From QHVT01 sp036399015 (lineage in GTDB: Bacteria > Acidobacteriota > Thermoanaerobaculia > Gp7-AA8): a DNA stretch of 64,000 nucleotides. The stretch covers positions 62,001 through 126,000 of the forward strand of contig DASWNW010000045.1 in the NCBI GenBank assembly GCA_036399015.1, given 5' to 3'. A program made the position numbers and the translations under genes. A model generated the notes under the pieces. It did no database searches. It was not told the origin of the DNA and worked only from the letters and a program-made list of their open reading frames with translations. Positions 44,455-52,830 of this stretch are shown piece after piece (the first letter of the stretch is position 1; each line of letters opens with the position of its first letter).

Positions 44455-46107
44455 CTAGAACCGCGCCGCCGCGACCTGCGTGGCCCAGGTGCTGCCCGTC
44501 GCGGCGTAGCCGTTGTAGATCCAGATCGTTCGCGAGTCGGCCGGGTCGAGCGCGGCACCCGAGTAGTCGCCCCAGCGCGACGGGTCGTTTCCGTCGCTGA
44601 AGTGCGCCGCTCCCGCTTTCACCAGGACGCTCGGCCGCAGTTTGCCCGCCGGATCGGCCGTCTCCCGCCCCGTGTAGTACATCGACGCGAACTCCGTCCT
44701 GCTGCTGCGGGAGAAGGTGATGACGACGTTCCCATGCACGTCGGGCATCACGGCGGGGTAGAAGTACGAGCCGTCGCGGGCGCCGAAGATCCCCTGCTGC
44801 AGGAGCGAGTCTTCGCTCGGACGGAGCTGCAGCCAGCAGAACGACGCGCGGTTCGTGCCGCTCCAGGTCTGCGCCGTCGTGAAGACGCACCAGACGCTGC
44901 CTCCGCTGTAGACGGCATTCAGCACGCGGATGTCGCCGCTGTCGAGCAGTCCGCCGCCTCCTTTCTGCTCCGCCTGCGGCGGCAGCGAGTAGGGGGCGAT
45001 TTTGATCGTCTTGCGCGTCAGCCGCGGCGTGCCGAGCGGGTCGCGGAGACTCCACACCGACAGCCGGTCCCTCGTCGGCCGCTGCTCGGTCGGATACCAG
45101 GTGTTCACCAGGTAGAGGACGCCGGGCGAGCCGTACGTGTGGCAGGGCTGCACCGTGAAGGCGAACGTGCCGTCGTCGTTCTTGAGGCGCACGAAGTCCG
45201 ACCAGGTGGGGGTGCCGCCGGAGTAGGGAGCCTTCTTCGGGATGACGCGCAGCTTCGCGTATTGAAACCGGTCGTCCAGCCGGAACATGTTCGCGCTGAC
45301 GTAGAGCGCGTCCTTGTCGACGCCGAGGCCGGGGTAGTCGGCCCAGTTGTTCGTCGGGGTGTCGCCGTCGAGCGTGGCGTCGAGCGCGTAGTTGAACCAG
45401 CGCCCGCGAGGATCGGCCGACTCCGAGACCGACAGCAGGAACCACGACCGTAGCGGATTCGTCGCCACGCCCATCGCCAGGAGTACCCAGCGGCCGGCGT
45501 ACTGGTCGTACAGCACTTTCGGGTCGAAGATCTTCGCCCCCGTGACCACGCGGCGGAACCAGGAGCCGAGGGAGCGCTCGAGCACGACGGCGCCGCTGCT
45601 CTTCGTGTAGAAGCCGACCCTCTCGTTCACCGCGACCATCACATGCTCCGGACCGGCGGCGAGCGTGCCGTCATAAGGGTTCCAGCCGTTGTGCGGCAGC
45701 CCGCCGAAGTTCGAGACGGTCGTCAGGGCCGACGGCGCGGCTGCCGCCGGGCCGCTGGCCGCGAGCGAGCGCAGCATCGACGCCACTTCCGTCCGCCGGC
45801 CGCGTTTGTCGCTGACGACTTCAGCGTCCCCCTTGCGCAGAGCGCTGGCGCCGACGGCCGCCTCTTTCAACGCGCGATAGGTCTCCAGGTCGACCGGGTA
45901 GCGCGTCTTCGCCGGACGGGGGATGCGCGGCATCTCCACCGACTCCGCCGCGAGCGCACCCGGCCCACGCGTCGCGGGCTCGTCGAAGGAGACCGGCACG
46001 CCCCGTGTGCCCCGGCCTGTCTTCGGACGGTAGCTCGCCGGCGCCTCGGCGCGAGTCGATCTGGTGGTGCTACGTTTCCGGCTTTTCTTCGTCGTCGTGG
46101 GAGCCAT
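44455..46107 (-). CDS. Hypothetical beta-propeller-like protein
   Basis: 550 residues. A basic, Lys/Arg/Thr-rich N-terminus (no signal peptide visible) leads to a region with PVDLETYRALKEAA, then a long beta-rich domain (NFGGLPHNGWNPYDGTLAAG, VLYDQYAGRWVLLAMGV, NNWADYPGLGVDKDALYVSA, PSRWGDYSGAALDPADSRTI). The repeated WxDYxG-type turns suggest a propeller. No catalytic motif is seen. It overlaps the upstream 90-aa gene by 38 nt and shares the YRALKE motif with it. Confidence 0.78.
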   Translation of the reverse strand: MAPTTTKKSRKRSTTRSTRAEAPASYRPKTGRGTRGVPVSFDEPATRGPGALAAESVEMPRIPRPAKTRYPVDLETYRALKEAAVGASALRKGDAEVVSDKRGRRTEVASMLRSLAASGPAAAAPSALTTVSNFGGLPHNGWNPYDGTLAAGPEHVMVAVNERVGFYTKSSGAVVLERSLGSWFRRVVTGAKIFDPKVLYDQYAGRWVLLAMGVATNPLRSWFLLSVSESADPRGRWFNYALDATLDGDTPTNNWADYPGLGVDKDALYVSANMFRLDDRFQYAKLRVIPKKAPYSGGTPTWSDFVRLKNDDGTFAFTVQPCHTYGSPGVLYLVNTWYPTEQRPTRDRLSVWSLRDPLGTPRLTRKTIKIAPYSLPPQAEQKGGGGLLDSGDIRVLNAVYSGGSVWCVFTTAQTWSGTNRASFCWLQLRPSEDSLLQQGIFGARDGSYFYPAVMPDVHGNVVITFSRSSRTEFASMYYTGRETADPAGKLRPSVLVKAGAAHFSDGNDPSRWGDYSGAALDPADSRTIWIYNGYAATGSTWATQVAAARF

Positions 46108-46342
46108 GCGCGTCCTCCTGCGCGGCGGGATCGGTTGCGTCCCGTCGCGCCCGTGCGCGCTCTTTCAGCGCGCGGTATGCGGCATCGCTCACCGGCCGTC
46201 CGACGTGCACGGAACGGCTGCCGGAGATGGGTGGCGGGGTGTCGTCCTCCTCCGCGAACGGATCGAATTCCGCCGCGGCTGCCTCCGACTTCCCGCTGCC
46301 CGCGCTCTCGGCGCCGCAGCCGTCCTCGTCCTGGCGTCTCAC
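46070..46342 (-). CDS. 90-residue acidic protein sharing the YRALKE motif with its neighbour
   Basis: Starts at GTG with CAGGAAAT about 11 nt upstream. It is disordered-looking and acidic (EFDPFAEEDDTPPP), then VHVGRPVSDAAYRALKERAR. This last part resembles TRYPVDLETYRALKEAA of the downstream 550-aa protein, hinting at a common recognition or sorting motif. No family known. Coding status is supported by the overlap and motif but not certain. Confidence 0.55.
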   Translation of the reverse strand: MRRQDEDGCGAESAGSGKSEAAAAEFDPFAEEDDTPPPISGSRSVHVGRPVSDAAYRALKERARARRDATDPAAQEDAHGSHDDEEKPET

Positions 46343-46424
46343 GTTCTCGATTTCCTGCAGCGAGCGTACCGTGAGTAGGGAGAGCCGCGGCGGGGTGAAA
46401 TCCCTACCTGAGCCCGTTTTGTCA

Positions 46425-46430
46425 TACGAT
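46425..46430 (+). promoter_or_regulatory. Leaderless -10 box (TACGAT) for the BNR-repeat gene
   Basis: TACGAT ends 7 nt before the ATG at 46438 and there is no Shine-Dalgarno sequence. No -35 is seen at 17 bp. Confidence 0.45.
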
Positions 46431-46437
46431 CCGGCGC

Positions 46438-47559
46438 ATGCCGTTCGCGCAACACATCGAGCCTCGCAGTGGTGACGTTCTCGTGCTCGTCGGGACGATG
46501 AAGGGGGCGTTTCTGCTGCGCTCCGATCGGGACCGCACGAAGTGGGAGATGGGTGGTCCGTACTTTCCCGGCATGGCCGTTTACGCGCTCGCGTACGACG
46601 GGAGGGCGGGGCGGCAGCGGTTGTGGGCGGGGCCGCAGAGCATGCACTGGGGGGCGCTGCTCAGCTCGAGCGACGACTTCGGGCGCACCTGGACGAACCC
46701 GGAGGAGGCGAACGTCAAGTTCCCCGAGGGGACGGGGGCGGCGCTGAAGAACATCTGGCAGATCGTGCCGGGGCGGGAGTCGGAGCCCGACACGCTCTAC
46801 TGCGGCGTCGAGCCGGCAGCACTGTTCCGGTCGAACGACGCCGGTGCGACCTGGTCGCTGACGGAAGGGCTATGGAACCATCCGCAGCGCGAGCGGTGGG
46901 AGCCGGGCGGGGGCGGGCTGTGCCTGCACACGATCCTGCTCGATCCGGAGGATCCGCGGCGGGTGCGCATCGCGGTCTCCACCGCCGGGATGTACGTCAC
47001 CGAAGACGGCGGCGCGACGTGGCGTCCGTCGAACCAGGGCGTGCGCGCCGACTTTCTCCCCGACAAGCATCCGGAGTTCGGCCAGTGCGTGCACAAGGTC
47101 GCGCAGTCGCGGCAGCGGCCCGAGCGGATGTACCTGCAGAACCACTGGGGTCTCTATCGCAGCGACGACCGCGGCGAGAGCTGGACGGATATCGCCAACG
47201 GCGTCCCCTCCGACTTCGGCTTCCCGATGGTCGTCCACCCGCACGACCCCGACACCGCCTGGATCGTGCCGCTGGAGGCGGACGTCTTCCGCTGCACGCC
47301 GGAGGGGAAGCTGCGTGTGTACAGAACGCGCGACGCCGGCGCGAAGTGGGAGCCGATGACCTACGGCCTGCCGCAGGAGAACGCGTACGAGTGCGTGCTG
47401 CGGGACGCGATGGCGGTGGATCCGCTGGAGACGCCGGGTGTCTATTTCGGGACGCGCAGCGGAAAACTGTTCGGCTCCTCCGACGCGGGAGAGAGCTGGA
47501 CGGAGCTGCAGGACGGGCTTCCGCCAATCGTCGCGGTCAAAACCGCGATAGTCTCTTAG
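46438..47559 (+). CDS. BNR/Asp-box repeat (sialidase-fold) protein
   Basis: 373 residues of beta-propeller repeats with several Asp-boxes: SSDDFGRTWTNP, SNDAGATWSLTEG, TEDGGATWRPSNQG, SDDRGESWTDIANG, RDAGAKWEPMTYG, SSDAGESWTELQDG. No signal peptide, so cytoplasmic or non-classically located. The sialidase catalytic Arg triad and Asp/Tyr pair cannot be assigned, so it is called only as a fold. The next gene begins 3 nt after its stop and is probably co-transcribed. Confidence 0.87.
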   Translation: MPFAQHIEPRSGDVLVLVGTMKGAFLLRSDRDRTKWEMGGPYFPGMAVYALAYDGRAGRQRLWAGPQSMHWGALLSSSDDFGRTWTNPEEANVKFPEGTGAALKNIWQIVPGRESEPDTLYCGVEPAALFRSNDAGATWSLTEGLWNHPQRERWEPGGGGLCLHTILLDPEDPRRVRIAVSTAGMYVTEDGGATWRPSNQGVRADFLPDKHPEFGQCVHKVAQSRQRPERMYLQNHWGLYRSDDRGESWTDIANGVPSDFGFPMVVHPHDPDTAWIVPLEADVFRCTPEGKLRVYRTRDAGAKWEPMTYGLPQENAYECVLRDAMAVDPLETPGVYFGTRSGKLFGSSDAGESWTELQDGLPPIVAVKTAIVS

Positions 47560-47562
47560 GCG

Positions 47563-47844
47563 ATGCCGCTGACCTTCGTCGTCTCGGGACCGCTGCGCGA
47601 GCTCGCCGGAAACCGTGGAGAGATCCCGGTAGATGGCCGCGCCGCGTCGGTTGCCGAGGCGCTGTCACTGCTCTGGTCGAACTGCCCGGCGCTGCGCGAC
47701 CGGGTGATCACCGAGCTCGGTGAGGTCCGCGAGCACGTCAACATCTTCGTCGACGGGGAGAGCATCCGCTATTCGGGCGGATTCGCCACCCCGGTACGCG
47801 ACCGCGCGGAAATCGTCATTCTTCCCGCGGTCAGCGGTGGATAG
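47563..47844 (+). CDS. MoaD/ThiS-family ubiquitin-like sulfur carrier
   Basis: 93 residues ending in the required Gly-Gly (ILPAVSGG). The beta-grasp fold is evident (LTFVVSGPLRELAGNRGEIP, VNIFVDGESIRY, RDRAEIVILPAVSGG). The terminal glycine is adenylated and thiocarboxylated by a MoeB/ThiF-type enzyme, none of which is in the window. Pairing with a BNR-repeat protein upstream recurs here as a tight two-gene unit, so the carrier may serve something other than molybdopterin. Confidence 0.9.
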   Translation: MPLTFVVSGPLRELAGNRGEIPVDGRAASVAEALSLLWSNCPALRDRVITELGEVREHVNIFVDGESIRYSGGFATPVRDRAEIVILPAVSGG

Positions 47845-47851
47845 GAGCCAC

Positions 47852-49261
47852 ATGCCTTTCAGTACGTTTGGACTGCACCCCGACCTCCTGCGCGGGGTTA
47901 AAGCGCTGGGCTTTCAGCGCCCGACCCCCATTCAGACCGACGCCATCCCGCCCGCCATGGCGGGCAAGGACGTCCTCGCCGCCGCCGCCACCGGCAGCGG
48001 CAAGAGCGCCGCGTTCCTCCTCCCGATCCTGCACCGGCTGATGGGGAAGAAGCGGGGCACCACCCGCGCGCTCATCCTCACGCCGACGCGCGAGCTGGCC
48101 GCGCAGATCGACGAGCACCTCCGCGATCTGGCGGTGCACACGCCGCTGTCCGGCGCCGCCATCTACGGCGGCGTGGGGATGGGGCCGCAGGAGCATGCGT
48201 TCCGCAGTGGAGTGGACGTGCTCGTTGCGACTCCCGGGCGCCTCCTCGATCACTTCACCCGTCCCTATGCGAAGCTCGACGGTCTGGAGATCCTCGTCCT
48301 CGATGAGGCCGACCGGATGCTCGACATGGGCTTCCTCCCAGACATCCGGCGAGTGCTGAAGCATCTCCCGCCAAAGCGGCAGACGCTCTTTTTCTCGGCG
48401 ACGCTGCCGCAGCCGATCGTGGAGCTGTCGCGGGAGATGCTGAAGAACCCCGCCATGATCTCGGTGGAGCGGAAGGCGGCGCCGGCGACCGGGATCACGC
48501 AGTCGGTCTTTCCGGTGATCCAGGACCTGAAGCTGGAGCTGCTCGACCATCTCCTGACGCGCGGTGAGATCCGCAGCGCGATCGTCTTCACCCGCACGAA
48601 GCACCGCGCGAACCGCGTCTTCGAGAAGCTGGAGAAGCGGGGAGTGAAGGTGGCGCGCATCCACGGCAACCGCAGCCAGGTGCAGCGCACCGAGGCGCTG
48701 GCGGGATTCAAGGAGGGCCGCTACCGGATCATGGTGGCCACCGACATTGCCGCGCGCGGCATCGACGTCGAGGCGCTCTCCCATGTCGTGAACTTCGACG
48801 TCCCGAACATCCCCGAGGACTACATCCACCGCGTCGGCCGCACCGCGCGCGCGGAGATGACCGGCGACGCGATCACGTTCGTCGCCCCGGATGAGGAAGA
48901 GGACCTGAGGGCGATCGAGCGGGCCATCGGCAAGCGCCTGCCGCGCGTGACCGTGCCCGATTTCAACTACAAGCAGAAGCCGGCCGAGCAGCTCGAGATC
49001 CCGATCCAGGAGCGCATCGCCGCGATCCGCGCGCGGAAGGCGGAGGAGCGGGCGAGGGCGAAGGCGAAGCTGGAGCGGAAGGCTTCGGCGCCCCCGCCGA
49101 ACCCGCCGAAGCCGAAGCTCGCCGGGTCGCCCGGACCGCAGCGCCGCCTGCCCGAACGGCCGCAGGGGAGCTCGCGCCCGGGAGGCAGCGGCGCACGGCC
49201 GAGCGGACCGGGAACCGGTCCGGGCGGTGGATCGAGCCGCCGCGGCAGGCGGAGACCGTAG
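47852..49261 (+). CDS. rhlE: DEAD-box RNA helicase, RhlE type
   Basis: 469 residues. Q motif (FGLHPDLLRGVKALGFQRPT), Walker A (AAATGSGKS), PTRELAAQ, DEAD (LVLDEADRMLDMGF), SAT (FFSATLP), and motif VI (HRVGRTAR) are all present. It unwinds structured RNA, for example in ribosome assembly or mRNA decay. The C-terminal tail from about residue 395 is basic and Pro/Gly/Arg-rich, a typical RNA-binding extension. ATAGGAG precedes the ATG. Confidence 0.94.
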   Translation: MPFSTFGLHPDLLRGVKALGFQRPTPIQTDAIPPAMAGKDVLAAAATGSGKSAAFLLPILHRLMGKKRGTTRALILTPTRELAAQIDEHLRDLAVHTPLSGAAIYGGVGMGPQEHAFRSGVDVLVATPGRLLDHFTRPYAKLDGLEILVLDEADRMLDMGFLPDIRRVLKHLPPKRQTLFFSATLPQPIVELSREMLKNPAMISVERKAAPATGITQSVFPVIQDLKLELLDHLLTRGEIRSAIVFTRTKHRANRVFEKLEKRGVKVARIHGNRSQVQRTEALAGFKEGRYRIMVATDIAARGIDVEALSHVVNFDVPNIPEDYIHRVGRTARAEMTGDAITFVAPDEEEDLRAIERAIGKRLPRVTVPDFNYKQKPAEQLEIPIQERIAAIRARKAEERARAKAKLERKASAPPPNPPKPKLAGSPGPQRRLPERPQGSSRPGGSGARPSGPGTGPGGGSSRRGRRRP

Positions 49262-49271
49262 GCGTTTCCTG

Positions 49272-49297
49272 TGGAGCGGCGGGCTTCAGCCCGCCGC
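49272..49297. repeat. REP-like hairpin R5
   Basis: TGTGGAG flank, then arms GCGGCGGGCT (49276-49285) and AGCCCGCCGC (49288-49297). It lies just after the helicase stop and at the truncated end of the YcxB-like remnant, so it may mark the breakpoint that cut that gene. Also a plausible terminator. Confidence 0.78.
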
Positions 49298-49299
49298 AT

Positions 49300-49446
49300 C
49301 ACTTCAGGTACGACGTACCCTTCGACGTCGCTGAGCATCACGAACACGTGCCGCGTGGTCTCGGTAACCCTTTGAATTCCGGCCCAACGCGTCGACGACT
49401 CCGCGATGTCGCACTTCGCCAGCAATGCTGCAGGCGTGGGCTCCAT
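49300..49446 (-). pseudogene. YcxB-like C-terminal remnant
   Basis: A minus-strand frame beginning MEPTPAALLAKCDIAESS continues as TRWAGIQRVTETTRHVFVML and GYVVP. This matches the closing strands of YcxB-type membrane proteins (W..I..V.E....F.ML....VVP). No transmembrane part is present upstream, and after VVP the frame runs into REP-like R5 and the antisense of the helicase gene. It is therefore a broken gene. The family match is by eye and moderate. Confidence 0.5.
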
Positions 49447-49539
49447 GAAGTGACGTCCGTTGAGACACGGACGCTGCCGCTGGGTCATATGCGAGCGCGC
49501 ATGCGATACGAGGTGGCGCGGCCAGAACAGCCCCCATGG

Positions 49540-50184
49540 CTAGCCCGCTTCACCCGCCGCATCCTGGAAGAGGAGCATCCGGGCGAGCTTCCGCTCGGCG
49601 TCGCCGTCGAACCCGCACCGCGCGGTAAAGGCCGGAGCCTCGCGGAACGTACCGAAGAGACGATCCCACCAGGTGATGTCGCCGAAGTTGAAGTCGTGGA
49701 CGCCCAGTTCGTGGTGGATCGAGTGATGCTCGGGACGCTGCATGAAGTAGCCGACCCAGCGGGGTGTCCGGATGTTCGCGTGGTAGAACATCTCACCCGT
49801 CGCGGCAAAGACGTTGAACCATGCCGCTCCCTCGACCGAGCCGCCGAGGAGCACCAGGACGATGAAGCTCGCCAGGCATGAGTTGACCGCGATCTCGAGC
49901 GGATGTTTGTAGAACGACGTAGAAGACGAACGTGCCGGCGAACACGCCACCAGACCTTCGGCGGGCGCCGGCAAATGCTCCGAGATCCGCATGAGGTCAG
50001 GCCCGAGAACCAGCTGTTCCAGGTGACGGCAGCCATGAAGACGATCAGATTGCACCCCATTTAGGAGTGCCGCGCGGACATACCACCCGCAGGGATTGGG
50101 CAGGTCGCGACCGGGCCACACCCGTTCTGCCACCACAAACGCGGCCGCTACCGCGAAGATGATCGCGGGTTTCGGCGGGGCCAA
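49540..50184 (-). pseudogene. Sterol desaturase/fatty acid hydroxylase family gene, frameshifted and internally deleted
   Basis: The C-terminal part is well preserved (TSFYKHPLEIAVNS, EMFYHANIRTP, RPEHHSIHHELGVHDFNFGD, WWDRLFGTF), as is the start (AIIFAVAAAFVVAERVWPG). After GVQ the sense moves to another frame (IVFMAAVTWNSW), then back (LGPDLMRISEHLPAPAEGL), then out (AGTFVFYVV). The first histidine boxes expected after TFVFY are missing, with FVFY joined to TSFY over a TTCTAC direct repeat. Without those His ligands for the di-iron centre it cannot be active. It is decaying next to the YcxB remnant. Confidence 0.8.
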
Positions 50185-50202
50185 CGGATCACACCCCGCC
50201 TG

Positions 50203-50730
50203 TTACGGCAGGCCGAGGATGTGACGTATGAACGCGGCCTTTCCTCGGGTGTATGACTCGCGATCGTTTCGGTGCCGCGCCGCGAGAGCTCGTTTCAACT
50301 GCTCGTATTCCTTCGCGACTTCTCCGTTGGCTCGCAGGCAATCGCGAAATGCAATGTGGTTACGCCACGCCTCGCTCTGAAGGTGAAGAACGTGCAGGTG
50401 GTACGTTCTCGGATCGCCTTTCACGAAGTACGACCGTCCCGCGACGCCGCTCTCGCCGCGGTACTCGTACCCGAGAGCTTCGTGGTCGGCGATCCAGCCG
50501 GCGCCCCGCATCGGCTCGTCGATTCCCGCTGCAACGTCAATGATGGGCTTCGCAGAAAGACCGCATACGGCTGTGCTGCCGATGTGCTCGATCGCTTTGA
50601 CCCGATCGCCGAGCGCGGCGCGAATGCTGGCTGCCTCCTCCGCGAATGCGTCATGCCACGCCTCTGAGTGGGGGACGAGCGCCACGACGCCCTGCCGTAG
50701 TCCGAGGATATCGGTCACGAGTCTTTCCAC
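50203..50730 (-). CDS. GrpB-like (UPF0157) nucleotidyltransferase-fold protein
   Basis: 175 residues. Family hallmarks: VPHSEAWHDAFAEEAASIRA, AIEHIGSTAVCGLSAKPIID, YHLHVLHLQSEAWRNHIAFRD and the C-terminal YTRGKAAFI. The GS and D..D arrangement is that of the minimal nucleotidyltransferase fold, but biochemical role is unknown. The GTG start at 50730 has GAAGGGCG upstream. It is downstream of the aminotransferase gene by 34 nt on the same strand. Confidence 0.9.
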   Translation of the reverse strand: MERLVTDILGLRQGVVALVPHSEAWHDAFAEEAASIRAALGDRVKAIEHIGSTAVCGLSAKPIIDVAAGIDEPMRGAGWIADHEALGYEYRGESGVAGRSYFVKGDPRTYHLHVLHLQSEAWRNHIAFRDCLRANGEVAKEYEQLKRALAARHRNDRESYTRGKAAFIRHILGLP

Positions 50731-50764
50731 GACGCCCTTCGCGCGCAGCGCGCCGCGCGGTCGG

Positions 50765-52030
50765 CTACAGCTTCATCAACGCCGCGCGCACGCGAGCCAG
50801 CCCGTCGACGCAGTCTTCCACGCTCACGGCGCCGGCGCTGAGGCGGAACCAGCCGTCCTCCCGCTTCAGCCCGAACGCCTGGAACGGCACCACCGCGAAT
50901 CCCGCCTCGTCGAGGAGGAACTTGCGGATGTTCTCGTTCGTCTTCAGGCGGTCGATGAGGTTGAATTGCGCGGAGAGGTAGATCGCCCCCTGCGGTGCGA
51001 TCGCGTCCACCGGAAGCCCCTCGGCCTTCATGGCCATGATCCCGTCGTACAGCGCGTCGAGGCGGAGCCGCAGCTCGCGGATCATCGTCTCGTGGAACTC
51101 CGCGAGGTCGTCCTGCTGCGACAGGAACTGCGCCACGGCGAGCTGCTCCGCCTTCGGTGCCCAGGCGCCGATGTGACCGATGAGGTCCGACATCCTTTGC
51201 GTCACCGCCGGCGGCGCGATGGTCCAGCCGACGCGGATTCCGGTCGCCGCCAGCGCCTTGGAGATGCCGTCGACGAAGATCGTGTACGCCGCCGACTCCG
51301 GCACGAGCTGCGGCGGCGCGTAGTGCTTGTTGTCGCCGAAGGTGAGCATCCAGTAGACCTGGTCCCACAATAGATAGAGCGGCCGGTCTCCCGTCGACTC
51401 CCGCCGGCGGTTCTCGTCGACCACCAGGCGGGCGATCGCCTCCACCTCGCTCTTCGCCATGACCGTTCCGGTCGGGTTGAGCGGCGTGCAGACGGCGATG
51501 AGCCGCGCGTCGCGTACGTGCGGCCGGATCATCTCCGCCGTCGGCATGAAGTTCGTGTCGGCGCCAACCACCAGCTCGACCGGCACGCCGCCGGAGAGGT
51601 AGGTGTAATGGTTGTTGTTCCAGGACGGCGTCGGGTAGACGACCTTGTCCCCCTCGTCCACCACCGCGAGATACGCTGCATAGATGATGGGGCGGGAGCC
51701 GCCGGCGATGAGCACCGAGTCGGTGTCGAGCGTCAGGCCGAGTCTCTTCCTCGAGAACTCCACCACGCTCTTCCGCATCTGCATCGTCCCCTCGGACGGC
51801 GGGTAGTTCGTCTCGCCGCCGATGAGGTTCTGGACGATCAGGTCGCGCAGCTTCCCGGGGATCGGGAACTGCTTCGGGGAGAAGTCGCCGACCGTCAGGT
51901 TGGCAATGGAGCGGCCGGAGTCGATCGCCGCCCGCACCTCCCGCGCGACCTTCAAGACCTCGGAGCCGGTCATGCCCCGCGCGAGCGTGGAGAGGGAACG
52001 ATCGATGCCGCGGTCGAGGACTTCAGTCAT
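50765..52030 (-). CDS. Pyridoxal-phosphate aminotransferase, class I/II (fold type I)
   Basis: 421 residues. The N-terminus resembles aspartate-type aminotransferases (IANLTVGDFSPKQFPIPGKL, NYPPSEGTMQMRKSVVEF). The PLP lysine is in FVDGISKALAATGIRVGW; other contacts are CTPLNPTGTV and WDQVYWMLTFG. Substrate specificity is unclear. The start overlaps the stop of the GT2 gene (ATGA), so both are translated together, although a pathway link is not obvious. Confidence 0.93.
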   Translation of the reverse strand: MTEVLDRGIDRSLSTLARGMTGSEVLKVAREVRAAIDSGRSIANLTVGDFSPKQFPIPGKLRDLIVQNLIGGETNYPPSEGTMQMRKSVVEFSRKRLGLTLDTDSVLIAGGSRPIIYAAYLAVVDEGDKVVYPTPSWNNNHYTYLSGGVPVELVVGADTNFMPTAEMIRPHVRDARLIAVCTPLNPTGTVMAKSEVEAIARLVVDENRRRESTGDRPLYLLWDQVYWMLTFGDNKHYAPPQLVPESAAYTIFVDGISKALAATGIRVGWTIAPPAVTQRMSDLIGHIGAWAPKAEQLAVAQFLSQQDDLAEFHETMIRELRLRLDALYDGIMAMKAEGLPVDAIAPQGAIYLSAQFNLIDRLKTNENIRKFLLDEAGFAVVPFQAFGLKREDGWFRLSAGAVSVEDCVDGLARVRAALMKL

Positions 52031-52776
52031 TTGCGCCGATTGTAAGCGCGATGAATCTTCCAGAGGTCTTTCAGTGCGTGAAAGAAATCGGTCGAGCGCA
52101 CCTTCGATCCCTTGACGTCGTGCCAGGTGAGGATCGGCAGCTCGTAGATCGCCCGCGCGGCATCGTCGCGCCCGCGCTGCAGCACGAGCCGGGCGATGAT
52201 CTCGACGTCGAAGATCCAGCGGGAGAGGAAGGGCTTGCCGAACAGCTCGCCGATCCGGTCGCCGGCCCGGAAGAGCTTCGCGCCGCACTGGGTGTCGTAG
52301 ACCGCCAGGCCGAGGGATGAGGAGATGAGCGTGGCACCGACGCGCCCGACGTAGTGGCGGGCGGGGTTGCGACTGATGGAGCGTCCGAGCAGCCGGACTC
52401 GGGCGGCGATCACCATCTCGGTCTCGGGACGGCGGCCGAAGACGGTGAGGAAGCCGCCGATCTCCTCGAGCGGGGTGGCGAGGTCGGCGTCCCAGAATCC
52501 GCAGTAGTCGGGTCGCCGCTCCAGCGCCACCAGCATCCCGCGGCGCACCGCCTCCGCCTTCCCGCGATTCCGCTCCAGGCTGAGGAGCGAGAAGCGCGCG
52601 GGATCGGCAGCCACCAGCGACTGGAGCAGCCGGAGTGTGCCGTCCGTGCTGCCGTCGTTCACGAAGAGGAACTCGGTCCGCGTGCCTTCGAGCGCGAAGG
52701 AGCGGAAGGCGTCGACCGGCAGGCGGCGCTCTTCGTTGAAGCAGGGGACGACGACGATCAGATGCACGGCGCGCAT
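52027..52776 (-). CDS. GT2 glycosyltransferase, dolichyl/polyprenyl-phosphate glucosyltransferase-like
   Basis: 249 residues in a GT-A fold. LIVVVPCFNEERRLP opens the nucleotide-binding strand. FLFVNDGSTDGT, NRGKAEAVRRGM and the DxD-like GFWDADLATP follow. YDTQCGAKLFRA and WIFDVEIIARL match the ALG5/DPM-like branch that charges a polyprenyl-phosphate with a sugar. No membrane helices. The start may be ATG at 52776 or, given the TAGAAT box that overlaps it, GTG at 52767 (246 residues). Coupled to the aminotransferase gene. Confidence 0.9.
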   Translation of the reverse strand: MRAVHLIVVVPCFNEERRLPVDAFRSFALEGTRTEFLFVNDGSTDGTLRLLQSLVAADPARFSLLSLERNRGKAEAVRRGMLVALERRPDYCGFWDADLATPLEEIGGFLTVFGRRPETEMVIAARVRLLGRSISRNPARHYVGRVGATLISSSLGLAVYDTQCGAKLFRAGDRIGELFGKPFLSRWIFDVEIIARLVLQRGRDDAARAIYELPILTWHDVKGSKVRSTDFFHALKDLWKIHRAYNRRK

Positions 52777-52780
52777 TCTA
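52775..52780 (-). promoter_or_regulatory. Leaderless -10 box (TAGAAT) for the GT2 gene
   Basis: On the minus strand TAGAAT ends 7 nt before GTG at 52767. TTGACG lies 20 bp upstream of it (52801-52806), a longer spacing than ideal. If used, translation would begin at the GTG and not at ATG 52776. Confidence 0.4.
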
Positions 52781-52830
52781 GCTAGAATGGTTCGCTGACT
52801 CGTCAACATCTTGACCAGTCAGTCGACTGA

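Noticed and set aside
49304..49537. A 77-residue minus-strand frame next to the YcxB remnant
   Set aside because: A neighbouring frame carries the YcxB-like similarity; this one has none.
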